From: Firmicutes bacterium UBA5388
Lineage (GTDB): Bacteria; Bacillota; UBA4882; UBA10575
Assembly: GCA_002409975.1 (NCBI GenBank)
Contig: DHOO01000072.1
Span: 51,359 to 73,721 of the forward strand
DNA length: 22,363 nucleotides
Direction: 5' to 3'
The translations under genes and the position numbers were made by a program. Numbering within the stretch: position 1 is the first letter of the stretch; every line of letters starts with the position of its first letter. Shown here piece after piece: positions 14,647 through 21,085 of this stretch. The notes beneath the pieces are model-generated. The model made no database searches, was not told where the DNA came from, and was given only the letters and a program-made list of their open reading frames with translations.

Positions 14647-15516
14647 TTGGAAATCTATATCGATGGACAGTTTTATCCAAAAAATGAAGCTAAGGTTTCA
14701 GTTTTCGATCACGGTTTACTTTATGGAGATGGAATATTTGAGGGTACTCGGGCTTACAATGGTCGAATTTTTCAATTTGATGAGCATATTAATCGGTTGT
14801 TTGATTCTGCTAAAGCTATCGCCCTAGAGATTCCAATGAGCAAAGAAGAAGTTAAGACAGCTCATTTAGAAACTTTAAGGAGAAATAAACTAACCGATGC
14901 CTATATTCGTACGGTCGTTACCAGAGGAGTGGGAGATTTAGGTTTAGACCCCCGAAAATGCGCTAAGGCTACTGTTATTATCATCGCCGATCGGATTAGT
15001 TTATACCCGCAAGAACTTTATGAACAAGGGCTTAAAATCATCACTGTTCCTACCAGAAGAAATTTGCCGGAAACAGTTAATCCGATGATTAAATCGCTCA
15101 ACTATTTGAATAATATTTTAGCGAAAATCGAAGCCAATCTAAGTGGCGCTTCAGAAGCAATCATGTTAAACCAAGAAGGTTACGTGGCAGAGTGTACCGG
15201 TGATAATATTTTTATTGTTAAGGGAAAGACCATTGCTACCCCAGCCGTTTCCTTTGGCGCTTTGAAAGGGATCACAAGAGGCGTAGTTATGAAGCTAGCT
15301 TCTGAGATGGGCTTAGAAGTTCGAGAAACCGCGCTCACACGTTATGATGTTTATGTGGCTGACGAGTGTTTCCTTACTGGCACGGCTGCAGAAGTTATTC
15401 CTGTCGTTGAGGTGGATGGCAGAAAAATAGCTACTGGCGCCCCTGGGGTTTATTCGAAAAAGCTAAAAGAGGCTTTCCATCAATATGCGATGGAAAATGG
15501 GACCCCTATCTATTAG
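14647..15516 (+). CDS. ilvE: Branched-chain amino acid aminotransferase
   Basis: A 289-residue class IV PLP aminotransferase that interconverts leucine, isoleucine and valine with their 2-oxo acids. It opens EIYIDGQFYPKNEAKVSVFD followed by HGLLYGDGIFEGTRAYNG, then RTVVTRGVGDLG. The PLP lysine is Lys149 in MIKSLNYLNNILAK, followed by EAIMLNQEGYVAECTGDNIF and the C-terminal ECFLTGTAAEVIPV. The frame is open back to an ATG at 14506, but that start has no ribosome binding site and would add about 47 unrelated residues. TTG at 14647 has AAGGGGGAG 6 bases upstream and yields the normal length. It ends at a strong terminator, so it is a single-gene unit. D-amino acid transaminase is a less likely alternative. 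Confidence 0.9.
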   Translation: MEIYIDGQFYPKNEAKVSVFDHGLLYGDGIFEGTRAYNGRIFQFDEHINRLFDSAKAIALEIPMSKEEVKTAHLETLRRNKLTDAYIRTVVTRGVGDLGLDPRKCAKATVIIIADRISLYPQELYEQGLKIITVPTRRNLPETVNPMIKSLNYLNNILAKIEANLSGASEAIMLNQEGYVAECTGDNIFIVKGKTIATPAVSFGALKGITRGVVMKLASEMGLEVRETALTRYDVYVADECFLTGTAAEVIPVVEVDGRKIATGAPGVYSKKLKEAFHQYAMENGTPIY

Positions 15517-15537
15517 TTTTTTGGTCTTTTAAAACCG

Positions 15538-15571
15538 CAAACCCTTCCGCAAGGGAAGGGTTTGTTTGCTT
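15538..15571 (+). terminator. Intrinsic terminator after ilvE
   Basis: A perfect 11-bp stem CAAACCCTTCC / GGAAGGGTTTG with a GCAAG loop is followed by TTTGCTT. It lies about 22 bases past the ilvE stop. Confidence 0.85.
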
Positions 15572-15637
15572 ATAAAAGCAGCGATCAGAAAAAACTGAAT
15601 TAGGCCGATTAAACTCAGATCTCAAAGTAGTCGCCCA

Positions 15638-15653
15638 CCCCAGCAGGCTGGGG
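15638..15653 (+). other. Stem-loop in the thrB leader
   Basis: CCCCAG pairs with CTGGGG around a CAGG loop, in the 157 bases between the ilvE terminator and the thrB start. A second weak pairing, GTTGC (15679) with GCAAC (15708), abuts the thrB ribosome binding site. I see no T run and no known riboswitch consensus. Confidence 0.4.
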
Positions 15654-15727
15654 CACATGAAAGAATGAAAATACGGAAGTTGCGGGAGAGACTCGAAGGA
15701 AAGAAGAGCAACGAGGAGGTTATCTGC

Positions 15728-16630
15728 ATGGTTAAAGTAATGGCGCCGGCTACTAGCGCTAACTTAGGGCCGGGCTTTGATTTTCTTGGATTGGCCTTAG
15801 AGTTATTTAATATCGTAACTTTTACGCCGGCAGATGATTGGACTGTAACAGCGGAGGGATATGGAGCAGAAAAACTCGCCGGACGAAAAGATCTCCTAGT
15901 ATGTCAGGGGATCGAAAAAGTATTTTCCGTGACTGGGCGCCCTTTAAACGGAGGGGTGGTTCATCTAGAAAATCTAATTCCAGAAGTGGGAGGTCTAGGT
16001 TCGAGCGCTTCCGCGATTGTCGGTGGCTTAGTCGCTGCTAATACTTATCTTAATAATCCTTTAACTAAAGATGTCCTCCTTTCTTTAGCAGTGGAGATTG
16101 AGGGTCATCCTGATAATGTAACCCCCGCAATCTTTGGAGGTTTAATTGGGGTTGTAAAGGACCAGACAAGTACGAATGGTTATTCCTATTTGAAAATTCC
16201 ATTCCCAATGGAGCTCCACGTTGTTTTGGCTGTTCCTGAGCTTTCAGTTTCTACTGTAGAAGCGCGAAAACTACTTCCTTCCCAAGTTCCGCTTTCAGAT
16301 GCCGTCTTTAACTTGGCCCACACAGGACTCTTAGTTGGAGCCTGTTATGCTAAACGCCTGGATTTATTTAAAATTGCTATGAAAGACGCGCTTCACCAGA
16401 ATAGACGGGCAACATTAATCCCCGGTTTTCATCGAGTGATTGACGAAGCATATAAGAATGGGGCTATTGGTGCAGCCTTAAGTGGCGCCGGTCCTACCAT
16501 AATCGCTTTTAGTCCCCAGGAGACCCTCCAATCGGTAGGGGAGGGAATGATCTCGGCTTTTGCCGTTCAGGGAATTAAAGCTCATTGGTTGTCTGTACCG
16601 ATCAACTATGATGGCTACCGAATCATATAA
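15728..16630 (+). CDS. thrB: Homoserine kinase
   Basis: A 300-residue GHMP kinase that phosphorylates homoserine to O-phosphohomoserine, the precursor of threonine. It begins MVKVMAPATSANLGPGFDFL, typical of ThrB, and has the ATP-binding loop PEVGGLGSSASAIVGG (about residues 85-100), EGHPDNVTPAIFGG, and the C-terminal GAIGAALSGAGPTIIAF. The frame is open to an ATG at 15665, but AGGAGGT at 15714-15720 is 7 bases from the ATG at 15728, which also gives the family N-terminus. No thrC or hom is in the window. It lies immediately before a SAM-controlled methionine operon that appears to bypass homoserine. Confidence 0.94.
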   Translation: MVKVMAPATSANLGPGFDFLGLALELFNIVTFTPADDWTVTAEGYGAEKLAGRKDLLVCQGIEKVFSVTGRPLNGGVVHLENLIPEVGGLGSSASAIVGGLVAANTYLNNPLTKDVLLSLAVEIEGHPDNVTPAIFGGLIGVVKDQTSTNGYSYLKIPFPMELHVVLAVPELSVSTVEARKLLPSQVPLSDAVFNLAHTGLLVGACYAKRLDLFKIAMKDALHQNRRATLIPGFHRVIDEAYKNGAIGAALSGAGPTIIAFSPQETLQSVGEGMISAFAVQGIKAHWLSVPINYDGYRII

Positions 16631-16653
16631 AAAAATATTTTAGATCGTTTAAA

Positions 16654-16682
16654 TTGACATTCTTTTCGTGTTATGATAGTAT
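16654..16682 (+). promoter_or_regulatory. Sigma-A promoter of the SAM-riboswitch operon
   Basis: A perfect TTGACA (16654-16659) is followed after 17 bases by TAGTAT (16677-16682), with TGA just before it as an extended -10. Transcription would begin about 20 bases before the riboswitch. Confidence 0.65.
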
Positions 16683-16709
16683 ACTTTTAATATAAATATG
16701 ATCCTATAG

Positions 16710-16829
16710 CTCTTCTTATCAAGAGAGGTGGAGGGACAGGCCCGTTGAAACCTCGGCAACCCCTGGTCATCATGGAAGACCAAAAGGTGCCAATTCCTGC
16801 AGAGCATTTCGCTTTGACAGATGAGAAGG
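16710..16829 (+). ncRNA. SAM-I (S-box) riboswitch aptamer
   Basis: The S-box core is plain: the AAGAGAGGTGGAGGGAC segment, GGCCCGTTGAAACCTCGGCA, the AACC(CC) segment, and later AAGGTGCCAATTCCTGC. Stem P1 pairs CTTCTTATC (16712-16720) with GATGAGAAG (16820-16828). When S-adenosylmethionine binds, P1 forms and withholds GAAGGG from the antiterminator, so transcription stops at 16846-16868 and the downstream genes are off. This places the four following genes under methionine/SAM repression. Confidence 0.97.
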
Positions 16830-16868
16830 GGTAGCGTAATTTCGCGAACCCTTGGGGTTCTTTTCTTT
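16825..16868 (+). terminator. Riboswitch-controlled terminator with competing antiterminator
   Basis: The terminator stem GAACCC (16846-16851) / GGGTTC (16855-16860) with loop TTG is followed by TTTTCTTTT. The competing antiterminator pairs AAGGG (from 16826) with CCCTT (16849-16853), stabilised by an inner GCG/CGC helix around TAATTT. The antiterminator shares its 5' side with the P1 3' strand of the aptamer, the standard OFF-switch layout. Confidence 0.88.
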
Positions 16869-16905
16869 TATCTTAAATAATCAGCTGGGGCAAGGAGTGG
16901 TTTTT

Positions 16906-18066
16906 TTGAGCTTAACTAAGTCTTATCAAGAGATTAATGAGAAAATTAAAAAAGGCCGAGTAGTGGTGGTCACCGCAGAAGAGGTTATTTCCATGGTTCA
17001 AGACGAAGGTACGGAAAAAGTATTGGAAAAAGTAGATATTGTTACTACCGGGACTTTTGGGGCGATGTGTTCTTCGGGAGCTTTTCTTAATTTTGGTCAT
17101 GCTGATCCTCCGCTCAAGATGTCTAAAGTTTGGTTGAATGATGTTCCGGCTTATGCGGGGCTAGCGGCAGTAGATGCCTACATTGGAGCTACTGAATTAT
17201 CTGAAGCAAGAGGTCTGGAATACGGAGGGGCTCATGTTATTGAAGAACTGATTTCTGGAGAAAAGATTAAACTAAAGGCGATCGGTTTTAGAACTGATTG
17301 TTATCCTCGTAAAGAAATTGAAACTTGGGTAACTTTAGATGATCTAAACCAAGCCTATTTATTTAATCCACGGAACGTTTATCAGAATTATAGTGTGGCC
17401 GTTAACTCTACTGCTCGGATTTATCATACTTATATGGGAACTCTCCTTCCTAACTATGGTAACGCCACCTATAGTACTTCAGGTGAACTTAGTCCCCTTC
17501 TTAATGATCCTGAATATCGAAGTATCGGTATTGGCACTCGTCTGTTTCTAGGAGGGGGAACAGGTTATGTGGCCTGGGAAGGAACGCAACATAATCCTGC
17601 CCAAAAACGGGATGAAAATGGTCTGCCACTCTCTGGCGCTGGTACCCTAGCTTTAATCGGCGACCTTCGGGAAATGAACCGGAAGTATCTTCGCGCCGGG
17701 GTTTTCCATAATTATGGCACTAGCCTTTATCTAGGAGTAGGGATCCCCATTCCTCTACTGGATGAAGAGATGGTTAGAAGAGTCTCAATTAGTAACAAGG
17801 AGCTAAAAACTACGGTTTATGATTATGGGGTGCAAAAACGTTCCAAACCAGCGCTCGGTATGGTCTCCTACGCTGATTTACGGAGTGGAAGTATTGAACT
17901 AAAGGGGAAACGTATTCCGACTGCTCCTTTATCTAGCCTGGAAAAAGCCAGAGAAATTGCGAGGGAACTAAAAGAGTGGATTCTGGCTGGACGTTTCTAC
18001 CTTACAGAACCAGTTGCGCCTCTACCGTTTAGGGATGGAGTTAAACCCCTACGGGAGGAGGTGTAG
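16906..18066 (+). CDS. DUF39 (COG1900) homocysteine biosynthesis protein, short form without CBS domains
   Basis: A 386-residue member of DUF39 (PF01837), a family shown in Methanosarcina to be needed for sulfur incorporation into homocysteine from aspartate semialdehyde. TTGTFGAMCSSGAFLNFGHA contains Cys55, and IGFRTDCYPRKEIETW contains Cys132; these fit the two conserved cysteines proposed to carry sulfur. Further conserved stretches include GGAHVIEELISG, YGNATYSTSGELSPLLNDPE and LFLGGGTGYVAWEGTQHNPA. The protein ends at EWILAGRFYLTEPVAPLPF without the C-terminal CBS pair found in many archaeal members. The frame opens inside the terminator at 16852; TTG at 16906 with AAGGAG 8 bases upstream is the sensible start. 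It is the first gene behind the SAM riboswitch. Confidence 0.88.
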   Translation: MSLTKSYQEINEKIKKGRVVVVTAEEVISMVQDEGTEKVLEKVDIVTTGTFGAMCSSGAFLNFGHADPPLKMSKVWLNDVPAYAGLAAVDAYIGATELSEARGLEYGGAHVIEELISGEKIKLKAIGFRTDCYPRKEIETWVTLDDLNQAYLFNPRNVYQNYSVAVNSTARIYHTYMGTLLPNYGNATYSTSGELSPLLNDPEYRSIGIGTRLFLGGGTGYVAWEGTQHNPAQKRDENGLPLSGAGTLALIGDLREMNRKYLRAGVFHNYGTSLYLGVGIPIPLLDEEMVRRVSISNKELKTTVYDYGVQKRSKPALGMVSYADLRSGSIELKGKRIPTAPLSSLEKAREIARELKEWILAGRFYLTEPVAPLPFRDGVKPLREEV

Positions 18067-18069
18067 CAA

Positions 18070-18480
18070 TTGGCGAAAAAAAGAGTTGTTTTGACTTTTC
18101 CTCCGGAATTAACAGAGATTCCCCTCACTTATCATTTAGTAAAAGAATTTGACTTAGCGCTCAATATTCTTAAAGCAAAAATTACACCGGGAGAGGAAGG
18201 AAAACTTGTGTTGGAGCTTTCCAATGGTTCTCTGGAAAAAATAGAAGAAGGAATCGAATATCTGGAGAAACACGGGGTTAAAATCCAACCTTTAAGTAAA
18301 GAAATCGTTCTTGATGAAGAAGAGTGCATTAAATGTGGCGCCTGTACAGCAGTATGCAATTCCAATGCCTTACGGATGAATCCCGATACGGCGAACCTGG
18401 TATTTGATCGCGATCGTTGTATTGTCTGCGAACTTTGCGTGCCGGCTTGTCCCATGAGAATTATTAAGGTGATGTTTTAA
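18070..18480 (+). CDS. NIL-domain/two-[4Fe-4S] ferredoxin protein of the homocysteine pathway
   Basis: A 136-residue fusion. An N-terminal NIL domain (about residues 1-75, KKRVVLTFPPELTEIPLTYH onward) is followed by a bacterial-type 2[4Fe-4S] ferredoxin domain with Cys clusters CIKCGACTAVC and CIVCELCVPACP (about 90-130). Proteins of this architecture accompany DUF39 in methanogens and anaerobic bacteria and are needed for, or improve, homocysteine formation. The likely role is electron delivery for the reductive sulfur-transfer step, which is inference. The TTG start is preceded by AGGAGG with about 8-base spacing and lies 3 bases after the DUF39 stop, so the two are co-translated. Confidence 0.9.
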   Translation: MAKKRVVLTFPPELTEIPLTYHLVKEFDLALNILKAKITPGEEGKLVLELSNGSLEKIEEGIEYLEKHGVKIQPLSKEIVLDEEECIKCGACTAVCNSNALRMNPDTANLVFDRDRCIVCELCVPACPMRIIKVMF

Positions 18481-19239
18481 ATGAGTAGTCGACGGCTCCG
18501 CTCGGATGTTTACCGTAATTATCGACGAGTGAGACCTGATTTACATTGTTTCCGCCTCGTAGTGGGGGAGAGTGATCTGTGGATGGAAGCGACCTCAGAC
18601 TGCCGAGAGCAAGCAGCAAATGACCTGAAAATAATCCGGCGTCAACTTAAAGAATATATTTATCATCATCCTGAATTTGTTTCTACTCTTAGTCCCTGGC
18701 CGGAAGATCCTTCAGCGCCCGAAATTGTACAATGGATGATTGCGGTAACCCGGAAGGTGGGAGTAGGACCGATGGCGGCTGTTGCCGGAGCTATTGCCGG
18801 GATGTTGGGTAAGAAGTTATTATCTTCTAATAAAGAATTGCTGATTGAGAATGGCGGCGACCTTTTTCTCTTTGTGCAAAAATCACGAGAGGTAGCTATC
18901 TACGCAGGCAATTCCCCTTTTTCCTGGAAGACCGGGCTTAGAATTCAACCTGGTAAAGCATGGGGATTATGTACTTCTTCTGGAACAGTCGGTCCTTCTT
19001 ATAGCCAGGGGCAGGCTGATGCCGTAGTTATTCTCTCCCCTGATCCGGCTTTAGCTGATGCGGTTGCTACAGCCACCGCCAACCGAATAAAAAAACCCTT
19101 TGATTTGCAGAAAGCAATCGATTTTGCGTCCCAAATACCTGGGATCAGTGGAGTGGTTTCCATCTGTGGTTCACAGATGGCGGTCTGGGGAGAAATCGAA
19201 TTGGTAAATCTCTCCTCAACAGAAGGGGGCATTAAATAG
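18481..19239 (+). CDS. UPF0280 (COG2122) ApbE-like protein
   Basis: A 252-residue UPF0280-family protein, distantly related to the flavin transferase ApbE. Family features are the N-terminal YRNYRRVRPDLHCFRLVVGE, the glycine-rich KVGVGPMAAVAGAIAGMLGK (about residues 96-115), IENGGDLFLF, GLCTSSGTVGPSYSQGQADA and LADAVATATAN. In Methanosarcina a COG2122 gene is one of three linked genetically to homocysteine synthesis. The ATG directly follows the stop of the ferredoxin gene with no gap, and only a weak AAGGTG lies upstream, so translation is probably coupled. Whether it transfers flavin, matures the iron-sulfur partner or acts in the sulfur transfer itself is not known to me. Confidence 0.9.
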   Translation: MSSRRLRSDVYRNYRRVRPDLHCFRLVVGESDLWMEATSDCREQAANDLKIIRRQLKEYIYHHPEFVSTLSPWPEDPSAPEIVQWMIAVTRKVGVGPMAAVAGAIAGMLGKKLLSSNKELLIENGGDLFLFVQKSREVAIYAGNSPFSWKTGLRIQPGKAWGLCTSSGTVGPSYSQGQADAVVILSPDPALADAVATATANRIKKPFDLQKAIDFASQIPGISGVVSICGSQMAVWGEIELVNLSSTEGGIK

Positions 19240-19241
19240 TA

Positions 19242-20555
19242 GTGAAAGAGAATGATTTTAAAATATTTTTTCCCGGTGCTCATCTTTATCTGCTCGATGG
19301 TGGAATGGGGAGTTTACTTCAGAACAAAGGTTTACTTCCTGGAAAGCCTCCGGAAACAATGACCTTAGAATCTCCCCTAATTGTGGAGGAAATTCACTGT
19401 AAATATATAGAAGCAGGAGCAGATATAATCGAAACTAATACTTTCGGAGGTAATCGCGCTGCTTTAGCTAGATACGGACTAGAAGATCAAATTGAAAACA
19501 TTAACAGCATCGGAACAGAACTTGCTTTAAAAGCGGCCGCTTCCCATGTGAAAGTAGCAGGTTCGCTGGGACCAACTGGACATTTACTGGCTCCCCTTGG
19601 TGATTTAGATCAAGACCAAGCAGAGGAGATCTTTTTTGAACAATGTCAAATTATGAAAAATGCCGGGCTTGAATTAGTCAACATTGAGACCATGAATGAC
19701 CTGAGAGAACTAAAAGCAGCAGTACTAGCCGCAAAATCATGTAACTTGCAGGTAATGGCGGAAGCAACTACCATGGAGAATGGTTATACTCTATCCGGCG
19801 CTTCTCCAGAGGTGATTATCGCTACCTTAGAAGGTTTAGGGGTATTGGCTGGTGGTCTAAATTGTGGATTCGGTCCTTCTGAACTGAAACCATTACTTAC
19901 CCGAATGTCGAAAGTAACATCCCTTCCATTAGTAATCCAGCCTAATGCAGGGTTACCGCAGGTTGTAGGCGAGGATACCGTTTATTCCTTATCAGAACAG
20001 AACTTTGCTGAACAAATGAGAGAAATAATTCAAGACGCTCACCCGTCAATTGTTGGAGGATGTTGTGGAACAAATCCGGAATATACCAAAGCTTTAAGAA
20101 AAATCATTGATTCTATCCCGAATTTACCTTTTCCACAGACTGGCGGGGTAAAGACACTAATTGCTGGTAGGGGGAGAGAAGTGCGGTGGACAGGAAACTG
20201 GGATGAACACCTATTTCTCAATGTAAAAGCTTTCAATGGGAAAACTATGTGCCTAAACGAGACCACAATTGATCTCTTCTCTTTAACCGAGCTTGTTAAA
20301 AAAGAGAAGGTTGAGATTATCCGTCTTGATTTTGATGCTTGGGAGGACAGGTCAAGTGAGGTTAAAGAGTTTATCCAGGAGCTTCAACTCTATTTTACTG
20401 GTCCTTTGTCAGTAAAAGGGAAAAATCCAGAGGTTCTCTCTGGTTTTTTCCGATACTATTTAGGAAAACCTTTATATGAAAAAACTGATGCCCAAATTCC
20501 AGTAGAGATCCAAAAGTGTATAGATAAATATCTTCCCGGCACTGTGATTTGCTGA
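19242..20555 (+). CDS. Zinc-type homocysteine S-methyltransferase with unusual C-terminal extension
   Basis: This 437-residue protein begins with a homocysteine S-methyltransferase domain (PF02574, about residues 12-290), as in the first module of MetH. It should transfer a methyl group to zinc-bound homocysteine to give methionine. The three zinc cysteines are Cys208 (GGLNCGFGPSEL) and Cys274/275 (VGGCCGTNPEY). LLDGGMGSLLQNKG and GADIIETNTFGGNRAAL are typical. The last 120 residues are not a standard domain. The segment around GPLSVKGKNPEVLSGFFRYY followed by LGKPLYEK faintly recalls a strand of the MetH pterin-binding barrel, but no full barrel and no cobalamin module are present. The start is GTG with AAGGGGG 12 bases upstream, 2 bases after the previous stop. 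It is the last gene of the riboswitch operon. Confidence 0.88.
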   Translation: MKENDFKIFFPGAHLYLLDGGMGSLLQNKGLLPGKPPETMTLESPLIVEEIHCKYIEAGADIIETNTFGGNRAALARYGLEDQIENINSIGTELALKAAASHVKVAGSLGPTGHLLAPLGDLDQDQAEEIFFEQCQIMKNAGLELVNIETMNDLRELKAAVLAAKSCNLQVMAEATTMENGYTLSGASPEVIIATLEGLGVLAGGLNCGFGPSELKPLLTRMSKVTSLPLVIQPNAGLPQVVGEDTVYSLSEQNFAEQMREIIQDAHPSIVGGCCGTNPEYTKALRKIIDSIPNLPFPQTGGVKTLIAGRGREVRWTGNWDEHLFLNVKAFNGKTMCLNETTIDLFSLTELVKKEKVEIIRLDFDAWEDRSSEVKEFIQELQLYFTGPLSVKGKNPEVLSGFFRYYLGKPLYEKTDAQIPVEIQKCIDKYLPGTVIC

Positions 20556-20599
20556 CAATACTATCGAAGCTCGCCATTAATCGCTCTTACTCTTCTACA

Positions 20600-20625
20600 G
20601 GGCCTTTGTGGCGCTTTTTTCTTTT
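20600..20625 (+). terminator. Probable intrinsic terminator of the methionine operon
   Basis: AGGGCC / GGCGCT pairs with one mismatch around a TTTGT loop and is followed by TTTTTTCTTTT. A wider alternative pairs AAGC-TC-GCCA near 20568 with TGGCGCTT. Stem quality is moderate but the T tract is strong, and it lies about 45 bases past the last operon stop. Confidence 0.5.
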
Positions 20626-20777
20626 GTATAAGTGCGTGGCGCCCAAAATCCGGTAAATACGATTCGTGGCTCGTCACAATTTTCATCATTTAACGGGTCC
20701 CAACTAGAATTTAATCACTTTACATATGCTGGTAGTAGCCAGCGAACGACTACCTTGACTCCGGTCAGGGTTTTTTT
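20626..20777 (+). ncRNA. Candidate small RNA or leader remnant ending in a strong terminator
   Basis: Between the operon terminator and the terminator at 20753-20777 lie about 130 bases with no ORF of note. CTGG-TAGTAG-CCAG (from 20729) and GGTAGT...ACTACC (20731-20754) are overlapping, mutually exclusive hairpins just before the terminator. A weak -10-like TATAAG lies at 20627. I recognise no known RNA family. It may be an independent short transcript or just the tail of the operon mRNA. Confidence 0.25.
20753..20777 (+). terminator. Strong intrinsic terminator in the long intergenic region
   Basis: CCTTGAC pairs with GTCAGGG (one G-U) around a TCCG tetraloop and is followed by seven Ts. 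It is about 200 bases past the nearest upstream stop codon, so it may serve a transcript other than the methionine operon. Confidence 0.85.
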
Positions 20778-20867
20778 ATTAAAAATTGTTTAGCGTCTTT
20801 CAAACTATTTATTTTATTCCCTGGAAACAAAGTTAATATGGATTGCATAGAATATTTTAGAGTAAGG

Positions 20868-20883
20868 GGAATTGCATAATTAC
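20868..20883 (+). repeat. End of the dispersed repeat (copy C)
   Basis: GGAATTGCATAATTAC followed by GTTA matches the distal end of copy B (reverse complement of 2440-2421) at 18 of 20 positions. A matching right end is not clear; CTTAAAATAATTCAT near 20966 may be a decayed remnant. Its orientation relative to the downstream gene is the same as for copies A and B. Confidence 0.45.
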
Positions 20884-20935
20884 GTTAAGCATCCATTTTA
20901 CCAACCTAAAAATTAAAATGTCGATTCACCCGGCT

Positions 20936-20949
20936 TTGATTTACATCAA
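20936..20949. promoter_or_regulatory. FNR/CRP-family operator-like palindrome
   Basis: TTGAT-TTAC-ATCAA is an exact match to the FNR consensus TTGAT-N4-ATCAA. It lies about 140 bases upstream of the Myb-like gene start. No CRP/FNR-family regulator is encoded in the window, so the binding protein is unknown. Confidence 0.45.
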
Positions 20950-21085
20950 TCGATCCTATTTTTTGCTTAAAATAATTCATCTACTTTGGCATAAATCTTT
21001 TCAAAAAGGAACATAATAAAACTGCAATCCATCTATGTTCTAAAGAAGGATGGGTTCGATTATATTTTGTTTTGGAGGGAATAAA

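Larger units (their letters stand above)
20778..21085. other. AT-rich intergenic region upstream of the Myb-like gene
   Basis: No credible gene in about 300 bases. It contains a partial copy of the dispersed repeat (20868-20883), a perfect FNR/CRP-type palindrome (20936-20949), a 10-bp inverted pair ATGGATTGCA (20838) / TGCAATCCAT (21022), and the ribosome binding site of the next gene at 21074-21080. I could not fix a clear sigma-A promoter. Confidence 0.5.

Noticed and set aside
15665..15727. N-terminal extension of ThrB and a possible glycine-riboswitch-like GGGAGAGACTCGAAGG
   Set aside because: AGGAGGT before ATG 15728 fixes the start. The short match lacks the remaining glycine aptamer elements and tandem structure.
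20838..21031. Inverted pair ATGGATTGCA / TGCAATCCAT as terminal repeats of a 194-base element
   Set aside because: A single 10-base inverted match in about 500 bases of AT-rich sequence is not rare enough, and no second copy was seen.
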